Source: Pseudomonadota bacterium (lineage in GTDB: Bacteria; Pseudomonadota; Gammaproteobacteria; Burkholderiales; JABEVD01). Taken from it: a stretch of DNA of 64,000 nt. The notes below the pieces were generated by a model. That model made no database searches and was not told where the DNA came from. It worked only from the letters and a program-made list of their open reading frames with translations. Position numbers and translations under genes: made by a program. Shown piece after piece: positions 1 to 8,512 of this stretch (within the stretch, counting starts at the first letter, position 1; each line of letters opens with the position of its first letter). The stretch spans positions 1-64,000 of the forward strand of contig JAJZQY010000005.1 in NCBI GenBank assembly GCA_021806605.1, read 5' to 3'.

Positions 1-251
1 TGGCGCACGAATCCGGGGTTCAGGGCGAGGTTGCCGAGAAGCTGGTATCGATTGCGGAGCGCTCCAGGAATCTGAAGGGTCACGGTCTGGACGAAGGGGT
101 CTCGACGCGCATGCTGGTGTATGCGGGAAGCCTGATCGCCAAGGGGGTGGAGCCCAAGAACGCCTGCCGCGTCGCGCTGGTCAGGCCGATCACCGACGAC
201 CCCGACATGCGGGATGCCCTGGACGCCGCTGTGACCACCTTCTTCTCATAA
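1..251 (+). CDS. cbbQ: CbbQ-type AAA+ ATPase, RuBisCO activase subunit (5' part outside window)
   Basis: Only the last 82 codons are present; the reading frame is open to the window edge and stops with TAA at 249-251. The visible end (GHGLDEGVSTRML...ALVRPITDD) is nearly the same as the end of the complete CbbQ at 5417-6229, which identifies it as the C-terminal lid and helical part of a MoxR/NorQ-family AAA+ ATPase. CbbQ hexamers work with CbbO to remove inhibitory sugar phosphates from RuBisCO. The cbbO gene follows 62 bases later, so the two form a cbbQO pair. The Walker motifs lie upstream of the window and cannot be checked. Confidence 0.93.
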   Translation, partial: AHESGVQGEVAEKLVSIAERSRNLKGHGLDEGVSTRMLVYAGSLIAKGVEPKNACRVALVRPITDDPDMRDALDAAVTTFFS

Positions 252-313
252 ATACCCGTTGATCGGTTGGCATCCGGAGGCTAGGGCCTACGGATGCCGG
301 AAGGGGATCAGAC

Positions 314-2653
314 ATGTCAATCAAACTCGAAGACTACGCCGAGCTGCTGGAGGATCTTTCGCAGCACAGCCGCGATGCGCTTAACATCAGCTGGCATGAT
401 GCCACCAAGGTGTTCAGCCCGCGCGGGCTGGACAATTACCTCAAGGGCGTGTCTGCGATACGCGGCCTGGGGCGCGGCGACGCTCTGGTCGAAACCTGGA
501 TCAACGAGGCTCCCCGGGTTGCCAAGGAAGTCGGCGAAGACGTGGTCGGGGAGCTTGCCACGGCATCCCTGGTTCTCGCGTCCAAGACTTCGGGGGCGGT
601 CATTGAACTCCTGCTTGCCACAGCGCCTGCCGCCGCCAGAAGGCTGGGCGATGCGCAGCTCTTCATCAACTATCTGCAGTTCGTCAATACGCTGATCGCG
701 CAGGCGCCGCGCGGGGTTCGCCCCATGCTCGACAATCTGGAGACGCTTTTCCAGCATCTTACCCTGGGCGGACTCAGGCGCTGGGCATTGTGGGGCGCGC
801 ATGCTCACCGCACCAACTACGAAGAGCAGATTCGCTACTTCGGCCTCGATTCCAAGGAATCGCTGGCCATGCTGCAGAAAGAGCGCAAGGGCACCTTGCT
901 GGTCGACGTGCAGCGGCGCATCAACATGTATTTGCGCGCCCTGTGGGCGCGCGATTTCTTCATGAAACCGACCTCCGGCGACTTCGAAACGAGGGAGGGC
1001 TACAAGCCCTTCGTGGAAGACTATTTCATCCATCTTCCGGATGCTTTCGACGATTTCGAGGGCATTCCAGGACTTGAGCTCTACCGCGCGACCGCAGCCC
1101 ATGCTGCTGCCCATATCGTTTACACGAAGGAACCGATTTCGGCCGAAGCGCTGAACAACTGGCAGATGGCGGTGATCTCGGTAATCGAGGATGCGCGAGT
1201 CGAATCGCTTGCGGGAAAGAAATTCCCCGGACTGATGCAGCTCTGGGCCAGGTTTCATGCGGTCACTCAAGATCGCGCGGCGACAGCGGGAGACTATCTC
1301 GACCGGCTCGCCCGTGCGCTGCTCGACGAACGCTATGAAGACGAAGATCCCTGGGTAGCCCAGGGAAGAATGCTGTTCAGGTCCGCCGGGAATCTCGAAA
1401 GCAACCAGGTGTCATGGGATATCGGCGTGACATTGGCGCACACCTTCCTCGAAAAGAAGATTCCGTTCAGCGTGCGCACTGACGTGCTGTCGGCGCCATA
1501 CCGCGACGACAATCGCTATTTCTGGGAATTCGAGGAATTCGATTTCGGAAAGGCCGCTTCGGCCGGGTACGAAAACCTCAAGCAGGTGAGAAAGTACGTC
1601 AACGTGATGGAGATGGCCAACGAAATCGATGTCGAGACGGCAGGGGACGATGCCGAGGAAATCTGGGTGCTTTCGACCGAGCTTTATCCCTACGAAAACA
1701 TCGGCGAGGAAAGCGGCGGAAAGTCCTTCAACGAACTGGAGGGCAAGGAGCCCGTTTCGGAACCCTATCATTACTCCGAATGGGACTACCAGATCCAGCT
1801 GGAGCGGCCCTCTTGGGCGACCGTTCTGGAGAAGCGCGCGAGGCGCGGGGACGCCGCAGTCATCGACGGCATTGCCGCCCAATACAAGCGGGAAATTCAT
1901 CGCATGAAGTTCCTCCTCGACGCCATGCAGCCGCAGGGCGTGCAGCGCATCAGAAAGCTCGAGGAGGGCGACGAAATCGACATCAATGCAGCCATTGCGA
2001 GCGCCGTCGATCTGCGCATGGGCATGCAGCCCGACCCCAGGATCATGATGCGTTCGGTGCGCAAGGTGCGCGACATCTCCATCATGGTGCTGTTGGACCT
2101 GTCCGAGTCCACCAACGAAAAGGTCTCGGGTCAGGAATTCAGCGTGCTCGATTTGACCCGTCAGGCCTGTGTGCTGCTGTCGGACGCCATTTCAAAGGTG
2201 GGAGATCCCTTCGCCATCCACGGCTTCTGCTCCGACGGACGAAACAACGTCGATTATTACCGATTCAAGGACTTCGACCAGACCTGGGACGAAACGCCCA
2301 AGGGCCGGCTTGCGGGCATGACCGGCCAACTCTCCACCCGTATGGGTGCAGCCATTCGCCATGCGGGATGGCATCTCAGGCAGCAGCGATCGTCCAAGAA
2401 ACTGCTCCTGGTGATCACCGACGGGGAGCCGGCCGACGTCGACGTTCGGGATCCGCAGTATTTGCGCTATGATGCAAAAAAAGCTGTGGAAGATGTAGGC
2501 CGATCAGGTATCATCACCTATTGCATGAGCCTCGACCCCCGGGCGGACCAGTATGTTTCACGCATTTTCGGTGCCCGCAACTATATGGTGGTCGACCAGG
2601 TGGAAAGATTGCCTGAAAAGCTCCCGCTTCTTTATGCAGGTTTGACAAGATGA
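314..2653 (+). CDS. cbbO: CbbO, von Willebrand factor A-domain RuBisCO activase adaptor (copy 1)
   Basis: A 779-residue protein of the CbbO/NorD family. CbbO is the adaptor that binds RuBisCO and couples it to the CbbQ ATPase ring. The C-terminal vWA domain has a complete metal-ion-dependent adhesion site: D595-L-S597-E-S599, T675 (LSTRMG) and D703 (ITDGEP). The long N-terminal part is alpha-helical and shared with the second copy at 6230-8452, for example the RYxGLDSKES/LAMLQKERKGTL-like stretch near residue 180. The ATG at 314 follows a GGGGATCAG-type ribosome site. The stop codon overlaps the start of a 100-codon gene by four bases. Cytoplasmic; no signal peptide. Confidence 0.95.
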   Translation: MSIKLEDYAELLEDLSQHSRDALNISWHDATKVFSPRGLDNYLKGVSAIRGLGRGDALVETWINEAPRVAKEVGEDVVGELATASLVLASKTSGAVIELLLATAPAAARRLGDAQLFINYLQFVNTLIAQAPRGVRPMLDNLETLFQHLTLGGLRRWALWGAHAHRTNYEEQIRYFGLDSKESLAMLQKERKGTLLVDVQRRINMYLRALWARDFFMKPTSGDFETREGYKPFVEDYFIHLPDAFDDFEGIPGLELYRATAAHAAAHIVYTKEPISAEALNNWQMAVISVIEDARVESLAGKKFPGLMQLWARFHAVTQDRAATAGDYLDRLARALLDERYEDEDPWVAQGRMLFRSAGNLESNQVSWDIGVTLAHTFLEKKIPFSVRTDVLSAPYRDDNRYFWEFEEFDFGKAASAGYENLKQVRKYVNVMEMANEIDVETAGDDAEEIWVLSTELYPYENIGEESGGKSFNELEGKEPVSEPYHYSEWDYQIQLERPSWATVLEKRARRGDAAVIDGIAAQYKREIHRMKFLLDAMQPQGVQRIRKLEEGDEIDINAAIASAVDLRMGMQPDPRIMMRSVRKVRDISIMVLLDLSESTNEKVSGQEFSVLDLTRQACVLLSDAISKVGDPFAIHGFCSDGRNNVDYYRFKDFDQTWDETPKGRLAGMTGQLSTRMGAAIRHAGWHLRQQRSSKKLLLVITDGEPADVDVRDPQYLRYDAKKAVEDVGRSGIITYCMSLDPRADQYVSRIFGARNYMVVDQVERLPEKLPLLYAGLTR

Positions 2654-2952
2654 GCATGGAAAACAATTACGTCGGCTTTTATCAGGACAAGCACGGCATC
2701 ACCCAGCTGGGGCGCATCGTGCTCGATGGCTGGCTGTTCGGAATGATTCCCGACACAGAGGACTGCGCCGGCTGGGATCTGGGACGCATGCAGAACCTGA
2801 TGGACAGGGTGGAGAAAGAGTGGGACAAGTACGGCAATCTGCCCAGCCGCCTGCCGCCCGACTTGCGTGAACGTCACATCGCGCTGTATGAAAAAGCTAC
2901 TCTCGATGCCAGAAAAAAAGGCTGGGATCCGGAACTGGGCGACGAAGACTAG
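2650..2952 (+). CDS. uncharacterised 100-residue protein coupled to cbbO
   Basis: I do not recognise a named family. The start ATG overlaps the cbbO stop in an ATGA junction, which points to translational coupling and a role beside CbbQO. The protein is acidic and soluble, with no signal peptide or membrane segment. It begins MSMENNYVGFYQDKHGITQ, has a central hydrophobic-aromatic part (LDGWLFGMIP), a DCAGWDLGRMQ segment around residues 38-48, an amphipathic helix, and ends GWDPELGDED. Conserved-looking W, G and D residues suggest a real folded protein and not a chance frame. Its last four bases overlap the end of convergent cbbR. The second cbbQO pair downstream has no such partner. A role as a small activase accessory is inference. 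Confidence 0.8.
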   Translation: MSMENNYVGFYQDKHGITQLGRIVLDGWLFGMIPDTEDCAGWDLGRMQNLMDRVEKEWDKYGNLPSRLPPDLRERHIALYEKATLDARKKGWDPELGDED

Positions 2953-3857
2953 CCGGCGACCTCCACATGGGCAATTCGGCCCGCCTCGCTTAACACGAAC
3001 TGGGCAAAAGCCTGAGCGGCGGCGCTGGCGCGCTTTCCCTGCCGCTGAACCAGATACCACTGCCGCAACAACGGGAAGCCCTGCACGTCCAGAAGGCACA
3101 AGTTCCTTTTTGCGAGCTCTCCGTGAAGTGACACCACGCCTACGCCCAGTCCGGCCTCCACCGCCTGCTTGATCGCCTCGTTCTTGTTCATTTCCATGGC
3201 AACCTTGAGCGTCAGGCCGTTCTCGACGAAAAAATTTTCCACGGCGTTGCGGGTTCCCGAGCCCTTTTCACGACCGACGAAGGGTTCCTCTGCCAGGCGC
3301 TGCAAGGAGATGTCGTGCATTTCCGCCAACGGATGGGATGGCGAGGCGATGACCACCAGCGGATTATCCAGGAAGGGCTGTGCCTGAAGATCGTGACCTT
3401 CCGGCGGCAGACCCATCAGCGCAAGGTCGATGCTGTTTTCGGCCAGATGCCGCAACAATGTTTCGCGATTGACCGCATTCAGGCTCACGCGCACATCCGG
3501 GTGGGTCTGTCGGAATGCGGCGATCAGCCTCGCGCCAAGATAGCTGGCGGAGCTCACCACCGACACCGTCAGCGTCCCTCCCTTCAAGCCCCGCAAATCG
3601 CCCAGAGCATGTTCCAGATTTGCCAGTTCACGGCTCACGGCGCGGCTTGTTTCCAGCACTTCGCGCCCCGCCTCGGTGAGGTGAATGCGCTTTCCAATCT
3701 GCTCGAACAAAGGCAAGCCCAGGGACTCTTCCAGCTGTTTGATTTGCATGGAAACAGCAGGCTGCGTCAAGTGAAGCGCTTCGCTTGCACGGGAAAAGCT
3801 CCCGCAGCGGGCAACAGCCTCAAGCATATCCAGTTGGCGTAGGGTCAGTCTGGGCAT
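2949..3857 (-). CDS. cbbR: LysR-type transcriptional regulator CbbR
   Basis: A 302-residue LysR-family regulator, the usual length. The N-terminal helix-turn-helix is clear (MPRLTLRQLDMLEAVARCGSFSRASEALHLTQPAVSMQIKQLEE as a family pattern in residues 1-45), followed by a periplasmic-binding-like effector domain. CbbR proteins activate Calvin-cycle operons in response to metabolites such as RuBP, PEP or NADPH. It is transcribed divergently from cbbM, with 114 bases between the two start codons, the classical cbbR arrangement. An inverted repeat lies over its own start (see 3856-3879), so autoregulation is plausible. Assignment as CbbR rests on context plus family. Confidence 0.93.
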   Translation of the reverse strand: MPRLTLRQLDMLEAVARCGSFSRASEALHLTQPAVSMQIKQLEESLGLPLFEQIGKRIHLTEAGREVLETSRAVSRELANLEHALGDLRGLKGGTLTVSVVSSASYLGARLIAAFRQTHPDVRVSLNAVNRETLLRHLAENSIDLALMGLPPEGHDLQAQPFLDNPLVVIASPSHPLAEMHDISLQRLAEEPFVGREKGSGTRNAVENFFVENGLTLKVAMEMNKNEAIKQAVEAGLGVGVVSLHGELAKRNLCLLDVQGFPLLRQWYLVQRQGKRASAAAQAFAQFVLSEAGRIAHVEVAG

Positions 3858-3879
3858 AAGAATTTATTTGTAATCTTAT
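3856..3879. promoter_or_regulatory. LysR-type inverted repeat in the cbbR-cbbM intergenic region
   Basis: ATAAGA at 3856-3861 and its exact complement TCTTAT at 3874-3879 are separated by 12 bases. This fits the size of a LysR-type recognition site (T-N11-A core) and sits in the AT-rich divergent promoter region, overlapping the cbbR start codon. A TATAGT hexamer at 3916-3921 could be the cbbM -10 element. The binding protein is presumed to be CbbR; this is inference. Confidence 0.5.
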
Positions 3880-3971
3880 CAGAATTTGTGAATATTGTTT
3901 ATGGTTTTGTTGGCGTATAGTCCTGCTTGCCATAGGGCTATTTACCCACAATACAATCCTGGAGAATTGAC

Positions 3972-5351
3972 ATGGACCAGTCCAATCGTTATGCCAATCT
4001 GGACCTCAACGAAGAGAGCCTCATCAAGGGGGGCAAACACATTCTGGTGGCCTACAAGATGAAACCCAAAGCGGGTTACGGTTACCTGGAGGCCGCGGCG
4101 CATTTTGCCGCCGAATCCTCCACCGGCACCAATGTGGAAGTCTCCACCACCGATGACTTCACCAAAGGCGTGGACGCGCTGGTCTATTACATCGACGAAG
4201 CCACCGAGGATATGCGCATTGCCTATCCTCTGGAACTCTTCGACCGCAACGTAACCGATGGCCGCTTCATGCTGGTTTCCTTCCTGACCCTCGCCATCGG
4301 CAACAATCAGGGGATGGGCGACATCGAGCACGCCAAGATGATCGACTTCTATGTGCCGGAGCGCGCCATCCAGATGTTCGACGGCCCTGCCACCGACATT
4401 TCCAACCTGTGGCGCATCCTCGGCCGCCCGGTCAAGGATGGCGGCTACATCGCCGGAACCATCATCAAGCCCAAGCTCGGATTGCGTCCCGAACCTTTCG
4501 CCAAGGCGGCTTACCAGTTCTGGCTGGGCGGCGACTTCATCAAGAACGACGAACCCCAGGGCAACCAGGTTTTCTGCCCGCTGAAGAAGGTGCTGCCGCT
4601 GGTCTATGATTCCCTCAAGCGCGCCCAGGACGAAACCGGCGAAGCCAAGCTGTTCTCCATGAACATCACTGCGGATGATCACTATGAAATGTGCGCTCGC
4701 GCTGACTATGCTCTCGAAGTGTTCGGTCCCGATGCCGACAAGCTCGCCTTCCTGGTCGACGGCTATGTCGGCGGTCCCGGCATGGTGACCACTGCACGTC
4801 GCCAGTATCCCGGTCAGTACCTGCACTACCATCGCGCCGGCCACGGTGCAGTGACTTCGCCGTCTGCCAAGCGCGGCTATACCGCTTTCGTGCTGGCCAA
4901 AATGAGCCGCCTGCAGGGTGCTTCCGGCATCCACGTCGGCACCATGGGCTACGGCAAGATGGAAGGTGAGGCGGATGACAAGAACATCGCCTACATGATC
5001 GAGCGCGACGAGTGCCAGGGTCCGGTGTACTTCCAGAAATGGTACGGCATGAAGCCAACCACCCCGATCATCTCCGGCGGCATGAACGCGCTGCGCCTGC
5101 CAGGCTTCTTCGAGAATCTCGGCCACGGCAACGTGATCAACACGGCTGGCGGCGGCTCCTACGGCCATATCGACAGCCCGGCAGCCGGCGCGATCTCCCT
5201 GCGCCAGTCGTACGAGTGCTGGAAGACGGGCGCAGATCCGATCGAATTTGCGAAAGAGCACAAGGAATTCGCCCGCGCATTCGAGTCTTTCCCGAAAGAT
5301 GCGGACAAGCTCTACCCCGGTTGGCGCCAGAAGCTGGGCGTTCATAAGTAA
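3972..5351 (+). CDS. cbbM: Ribulose-1,5-bisphosphate carboxylase/oxygenase, form II large subunit
   Basis: A 459-residue form II RuBisCO, the usual length for a homodimeric or oligomeric enzyme without small subunits. It fixes CO2 onto RuBP. The catalytic lysines fall at the same positions as in the Rhodospirillum rubrum enzyme: K166 (GTIIKPKLG), the carbamylated K191 ([10 protein letters not shown]) and loop-6 K329 ([10 protein letters not shown]). The ATG follows a strong ribosome site (CTGGAGAATTGAC). Form II enzymes favour high CO2 and low O2. It is divergent from cbbR and followed by a hairpin and then cbbQ2-cbbO2. No small-subunit gene lies in the window. Confidence 0.99.
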   Translation: MDQSNRYANLDLNEESLIKGGKHILVAYKMKPKAGYGYLEAAAHFAAESSTGTNVEVSTTDDFTKGVDALVYYIDEATEDMRIAYPLELFDRNVTDGRFMLVSFLTLAIGNNQGMGDIEHAKMIDFYVPERAIQMFDGPATDISNLWRILGRPVKDGGYIAGTIIKPKLGLRPEPFAKAAYQFWLGGDFIKNDEPQGNQVFCPLKKVLPLVYDSLKRAQDETGEAKLFSMNITADDHYEMCARADYALEVFGPDADKLAFLVDGYVGGPGMVTTARRQYPGQYLHYHRAGHGAVTSPSAKRGYTAFVLAKMSRLQGASGIHVGTMGYGKMEGEADDKNIAYMIERDECQGPVYFQKWYGMKPTTPIISGGMNALRLPGFFENLGHGNVINTAGGGSYGHIDSPAAGAISLRQSYECWKTGADPIEFAKEHKEFARAFESFPKDADKLYPGWRQKLGVHK

Positions 5352-5370
5352 TTCGCCGTCCGGCGCAACG

Positions 5371-5400
5371 CAAAGCCCCTGCGAGCAGGGGCTTTGTTAT
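5371..5400 (+). terminator. perfect 12-bp hairpin after cbbM
   Basis: Bases 5371-5382 (CAAAGCCCCTGC) are exactly complementary to 5385-5396, followed by a T-rich run (TTATTTCT). It lies 19 bases after the cbbM stop and 20 bases before cbbQ2. It is probably a partial terminator or a 3' stabilising stem-loop that would keep cbbM expression above that of the activase genes. The T-tract is broken by an A, so full termination is uncertain. Confidence 0.7.
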
Positions 5401-5416
5401 TTCTGAAGGAAATCTC

Positions 5417-6229
5417 ATGAACGAAACGATTGATGTCGATCAGTACAGGATAAGCAAGGAGCCCTTCTACCAGCCGCAGGGTAAGGAAATTGTGCTCTTC
5501 GAGGCGGCCTATGCGTCCAGAATGCCGGTCATGCTCAAGGGCCCGACGGGTTGCGGAAAGTCCCGCTTCGTCGAGCATATGGCGTGGAAGCTTGAAAAGC
5601 CGCTCGTCACGGTGGCCTGCAACGAGGACATGACGGCTTCCGACCTGGTCGGCCGCTTTCTCCTGGATGCAAGCGGCACCCGGTGGCAGGACGGCCCGCT
5701 CACTATCGCCGCACGGATGGGGGCGATCTGCTATCTCGACGAAATCGTCGAGGCAAGGCAGGACACCACCGTGGTGATTCACCCCCTTACCGACTACAGA
5801 AGAACCCTTCCGCTCGACAAGAAAGGCGAGCTGATCGAAGCTCACCCCGATTTCCAGCTGGTGATCTCCTACAACCCGGGCTACCAGAGCCTGATGAAGG
5901 ATCTCAAGCAGTCCACCAAACAGCGCTTTTCCGCAATGGAATTCGACTATGCGGCAGCGGAAGTCGAGGCCGGGATCGTCGCCAGGGAAACCGGGGCTGG
6001 CGCGGATCTGACGAGGAAGCTGGTCAAAATTGCGCATGTCGCGCGGAATCTCAAGGGGCACGGTCTGGATGAAGGCATTTCGACGCGGCTCCTCGTCTAT
6101 GCGGCAACTTTGATCAGGGACGGAATAGAACCGAACGACGCGTGTCGCATGGCGCTGGTTCGTCCGATCACCGACGACGCGGATATCCGGGATACGCTGG
6201 ATCATGCCATAGACTCGATTTTCGTCTAA
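5417..6229 (+). CDS. cbbQ: CbbQ, AAA+ ATPase RuBisCO activase subunit (copy 2)
   Basis: A 270-residue MoxR-family AAA+ ATPase, typical CbbQ length. Walker A is GPTGCGKS at residues 42-49 and Walker B is ICYLDE at 104-109; the segment SYNPGYQSL and RFSAMEFDY represent the sensor and pore-side part. It forms hexameric rings that, with CbbO, remodel inhibited RuBisCO at the cost of ATP. The start has a GAAGGAAATCTC ribosome site. It is directly adjacent to cbbO2 (no spacer) and 65 bases downstream of cbbM, so it is the copy most directly tied to the form II enzyme. Cytoplasmic. Confidence 0.97.
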   Translation: MNETIDVDQYRISKEPFYQPQGKEIVLFEAAYASRMPVMLKGPTGCGKSRFVEHMAWKLEKPLVTVACNEDMTASDLVGRFLLDASGTRWQDGPLTIAARMGAICYLDEIVEARQDTTVVIHPLTDYRRTLPLDKKGELIEAHPDFQLVISYNPGYQSLMKDLKQSTKQRFSAMEFDYAAAEVEAGIVARETGAGADLTRKLVKIAHVARNLKGHGLDEGISTRLLVYAATLIRDGIEPNDACRMALVRPITDDADIRDTLDHAIDSIFV

Positions 6230-8452
6230 ATGAATTCGAAAAAACTGACCTGCGGCTTTCCGCGCGTTCAGAGCGTGTTCGGGGATTGCCTGGAGCATGC
6301 TGCAAAACTCCTGAGCGACTCCGGAGTGAACGCATACATCGATGGCGCGCAGGCCATCTGCAGAATGGGTCGGGGTGAGGAGCCCGTGCTCGCCTTTCTC
6401 GAGGAAATGCCGACAGCGGCTTCGCTTCTGGGCGAAGAAATCATTCCGGAAGCGGTCGAATTCACGAGAATGCTCGCGCGCTCGCCCAACAGTCGCGCGA
6501 TGGCGCCCTTTCTGGAGAGCATGGCTTCAGCATCAAGGGCGCTGGAGTCTCGCGGGCTTTTCACGGAATACTTGAATCTCGTGAACCAGATCATGCTGCG
6601 CACCACGCCGAAAGTGCACGGCATCGATGCCATGTATGCAAGCGCCTGTCTGACGGAATTCCTGAAAAGCGCGCCTTATCTGTTTGGCCGGCTTTCCCTG
6701 GGAGGCATCCGGAATTGGGCGGAATACGGCATAAAAGGCTATGCGGCTGACCCGGACCGGCAACGCGACTATTTCCTGATGCAGTCCGCCGACAGTCTTG
6801 CCGTGCTGCAGCGCGAACGGCACGGCACCCTTTTTTCGGACAACGAGAAAAAGCTGGATCGCTATCTCAGGGGATTGTGGGAGACCGAGGCTGCCTTCGT
6901 GCCGTATTCGCTCGCTTTCGACATCCTGAGAAAGCCGGTTCCCTATTTCGACGATCTCGGCATCCACCTTCCCGACGTGTATGAAGATCTGCCCGGCGTG
7001 CGGGGGATAGACCGCTACCGGGCGCTGCTCGCCCACCTGTGCGCCCACCTGCGCTGGAGCAAGCCTGTCATGGCGGACAACCTGAGTCCATTCCAGAGAA
7101 TTGCGGTCGAGGTTTTCGAGGATTCCAGGGTGGAGTATCTTGCGATGCAGGAATATCCGGGGTTGGCGAAATTGTGGCGCAAGCTCCATCCTGCACCGAA
7201 GGAAGGCGCATGCCCGGAGGGATGGTCGGGCATTCGCCACAGGCTTTTCATGCTCTCCCGCGCCCTGCTCGACCCCGCCCATCCTTATTCGAACGAGGCC
7301 ATACTCAGGCATGCTGAAATTTTCAGGGAGACGATGAGGCGGGGGCCATCATCGACAGAAGAAATGGTGGACATGGGGGTGAAATTCATCGCCCAGACGA
7401 GGGAGCAGGCCGATCTGTCGGCGAAGGTCTTTTTCGAGGGTACCGAGGTCGATTACCGGGACGACAACCGGCTGATGTGGCGGTTTTTTGAGGAAGGGGA
7501 TGAGGAGGAGTCCGACAGGAAGCCTCGCCGCAGCCAGGAAAAGCCGGAGATGGAACGGCTTCCCCCCCGGCTTTACCCGGAATGGGATTATTCGGCAGGG
7601 CACTACCGTCCAGATTGGGTGAGCGTTTACGAACACCTGCATCCGAAGGGGGATCCCGGGCATATCGACAGGCTGCTTTCCAAACACGCCCTGCTCGCCA
7701 GGCGACTCAGAAAAATCATCGACATGCTCAAACCCCAGAACAGGGTGCGTATCCGCTATCAGGAAGAAGGCTCCGACCTGGATCTCGATGTGGCCATACG
7801 CTCCCTGATCGATTTCAGGGGCGGGGCGCAGCCGGACATGCGCATCAACATGAGCCATCGCCATGACGGCAGAAACATCGCGGTATCCCTCCTGCTCGAC
7901 CTTTCCGCATCCCTTGCCGACGTTCCCGAAGGTTGCGCCCAGAGCAAGCTGGAAATCAGCCAGGAGGCCGTTTCCCTGCTGGCCTGGGCGGTTGAAAAGA
8001 TAGGCGACCCGCTTGCAATAGGCGGATTTCACTCGGACACGCGGCATGAAGTGCGCTATCTGCATTTCAAGGGATATGGGGAGCGCTGGGGAGACGAGGC
8101 GAAGGGGCGCCTCGCTGCGATGGAGGCCGGGTATTCGACGAGAATGGGCGCGGCGATGCGTCACGCCGGACATTACCTTGCGCATCAGAATTCAGACAAG
8201 AAGTTGCTCCTGGTGCTGACCGACGGCGAGCCTTCCGACGTGGATGTCCAGGATTCCCGCCTGCTGACGGAAGATGCGCGCATCGCGGTCAGGGAGCTCG
8301 ACACGAAAGGCATTTACACCTATTGCATCAGCCTCGATCCGAAGGCGGACGAATACGTTTCGGACATCTTCGGCAATCGCCATACCGTGATCGACAATGT
8401 GGCGAGTCTTCCGGACAGGCTCCCGGCGCTCTTCATGGCGCTGACGAAGTGA
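6230..8452 (+). CDS. cbbO: CbbO, von Willebrand factor A-domain RuBisCO activase adaptor (copy 2)
   Basis: A 740-residue CbbO/NorD-family protein, 39 residues shorter than copy 1 and clearly diverged from it. The vWA domain has an intact metal site: D557-L-S559-A-S561, T637 (YSTRMG) and D665 (LTDGEP). The ATG at 6230 follows the cbbQ2 stop codon immediately, so translation is likely coupled. It would tether RuBisCO to the CbbQ2 hexamer. A charged insert around residues 420-440 (EEGDEEESDRKPRRSQEK) differs in sequence from copy 1. No membrane segment. Confidence 0.96.
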   Translation: MNSKKLTCGFPRVQSVFGDCLEHAAKLLSDSGVNAYIDGAQAICRMGRGEEPVLAFLEEMPTAASLLGEEIIPEAVEFTRMLARSPNSRAMAPFLESMASASRALESRGLFTEYLNLVNQIMLRTTPKVHGIDAMYASACLTEFLKSAPYLFGRLSLGGIRNWAEYGIKGYAADPDRQRDYFLMQSADSLAVLQRERHGTLFSDNEKKLDRYLRGLWETEAAFVPYSLAFDILRKPVPYFDDLGIHLPDVYEDLPGVRGIDRYRALLAHLCAHLRWSKPVMADNLSPFQRIAVEVFEDSRVEYLAMQEYPGLAKLWRKLHPAPKEGACPEGWSGIRHRLFMLSRALLDPAHPYSNEAILRHAEIFRETMRRGPSSTEEMVDMGVKFIAQTREQADLSAKVFFEGTEVDYRDDNRLMWRFFEEGDEEESDRKPRRSQEKPEMERLPPRLYPEWDYSAGHYRPDWVSVYEHLHPKGDPGHIDRLLSKHALLARRLRKIIDMLKPQNRVRIRYQEEGSDLDLDVAIRSLIDFRGGAQPDMRINMSHRHDGRNIAVSLLLDLSASLADVPEGCAQSKLEISQEAVSLLAWAVEKIGDPLAIGGFHSDTRHEVRYLHFKGYGERWGDEAKGRLAAMEAGYSTRMGAAMRHAGHYLAHQNSDKKLLLVLTDGEPSDVDVQDSRLLTEDARIAVRELDTKGIYTYCISLDPKADEYVSDIFGNRHTVIDNVASLPDRLPALFMALTK

Positions 8453-8512
8453 TGGAGGCCCGGAAAGAAAACCTGTAAAATCGTCGGGAGAAGAAACCGA
8501 ACAGGAGAAGCA

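Noticed and set aside
3942-5345. A 467-codon open frame antisense to almost all of cbbM
   Set aside because: It is the codon-bias shadow of a highly expressed gene; no ribosome site, no family resemblance, and cbbM has exact catalytic residues on the plus strand.
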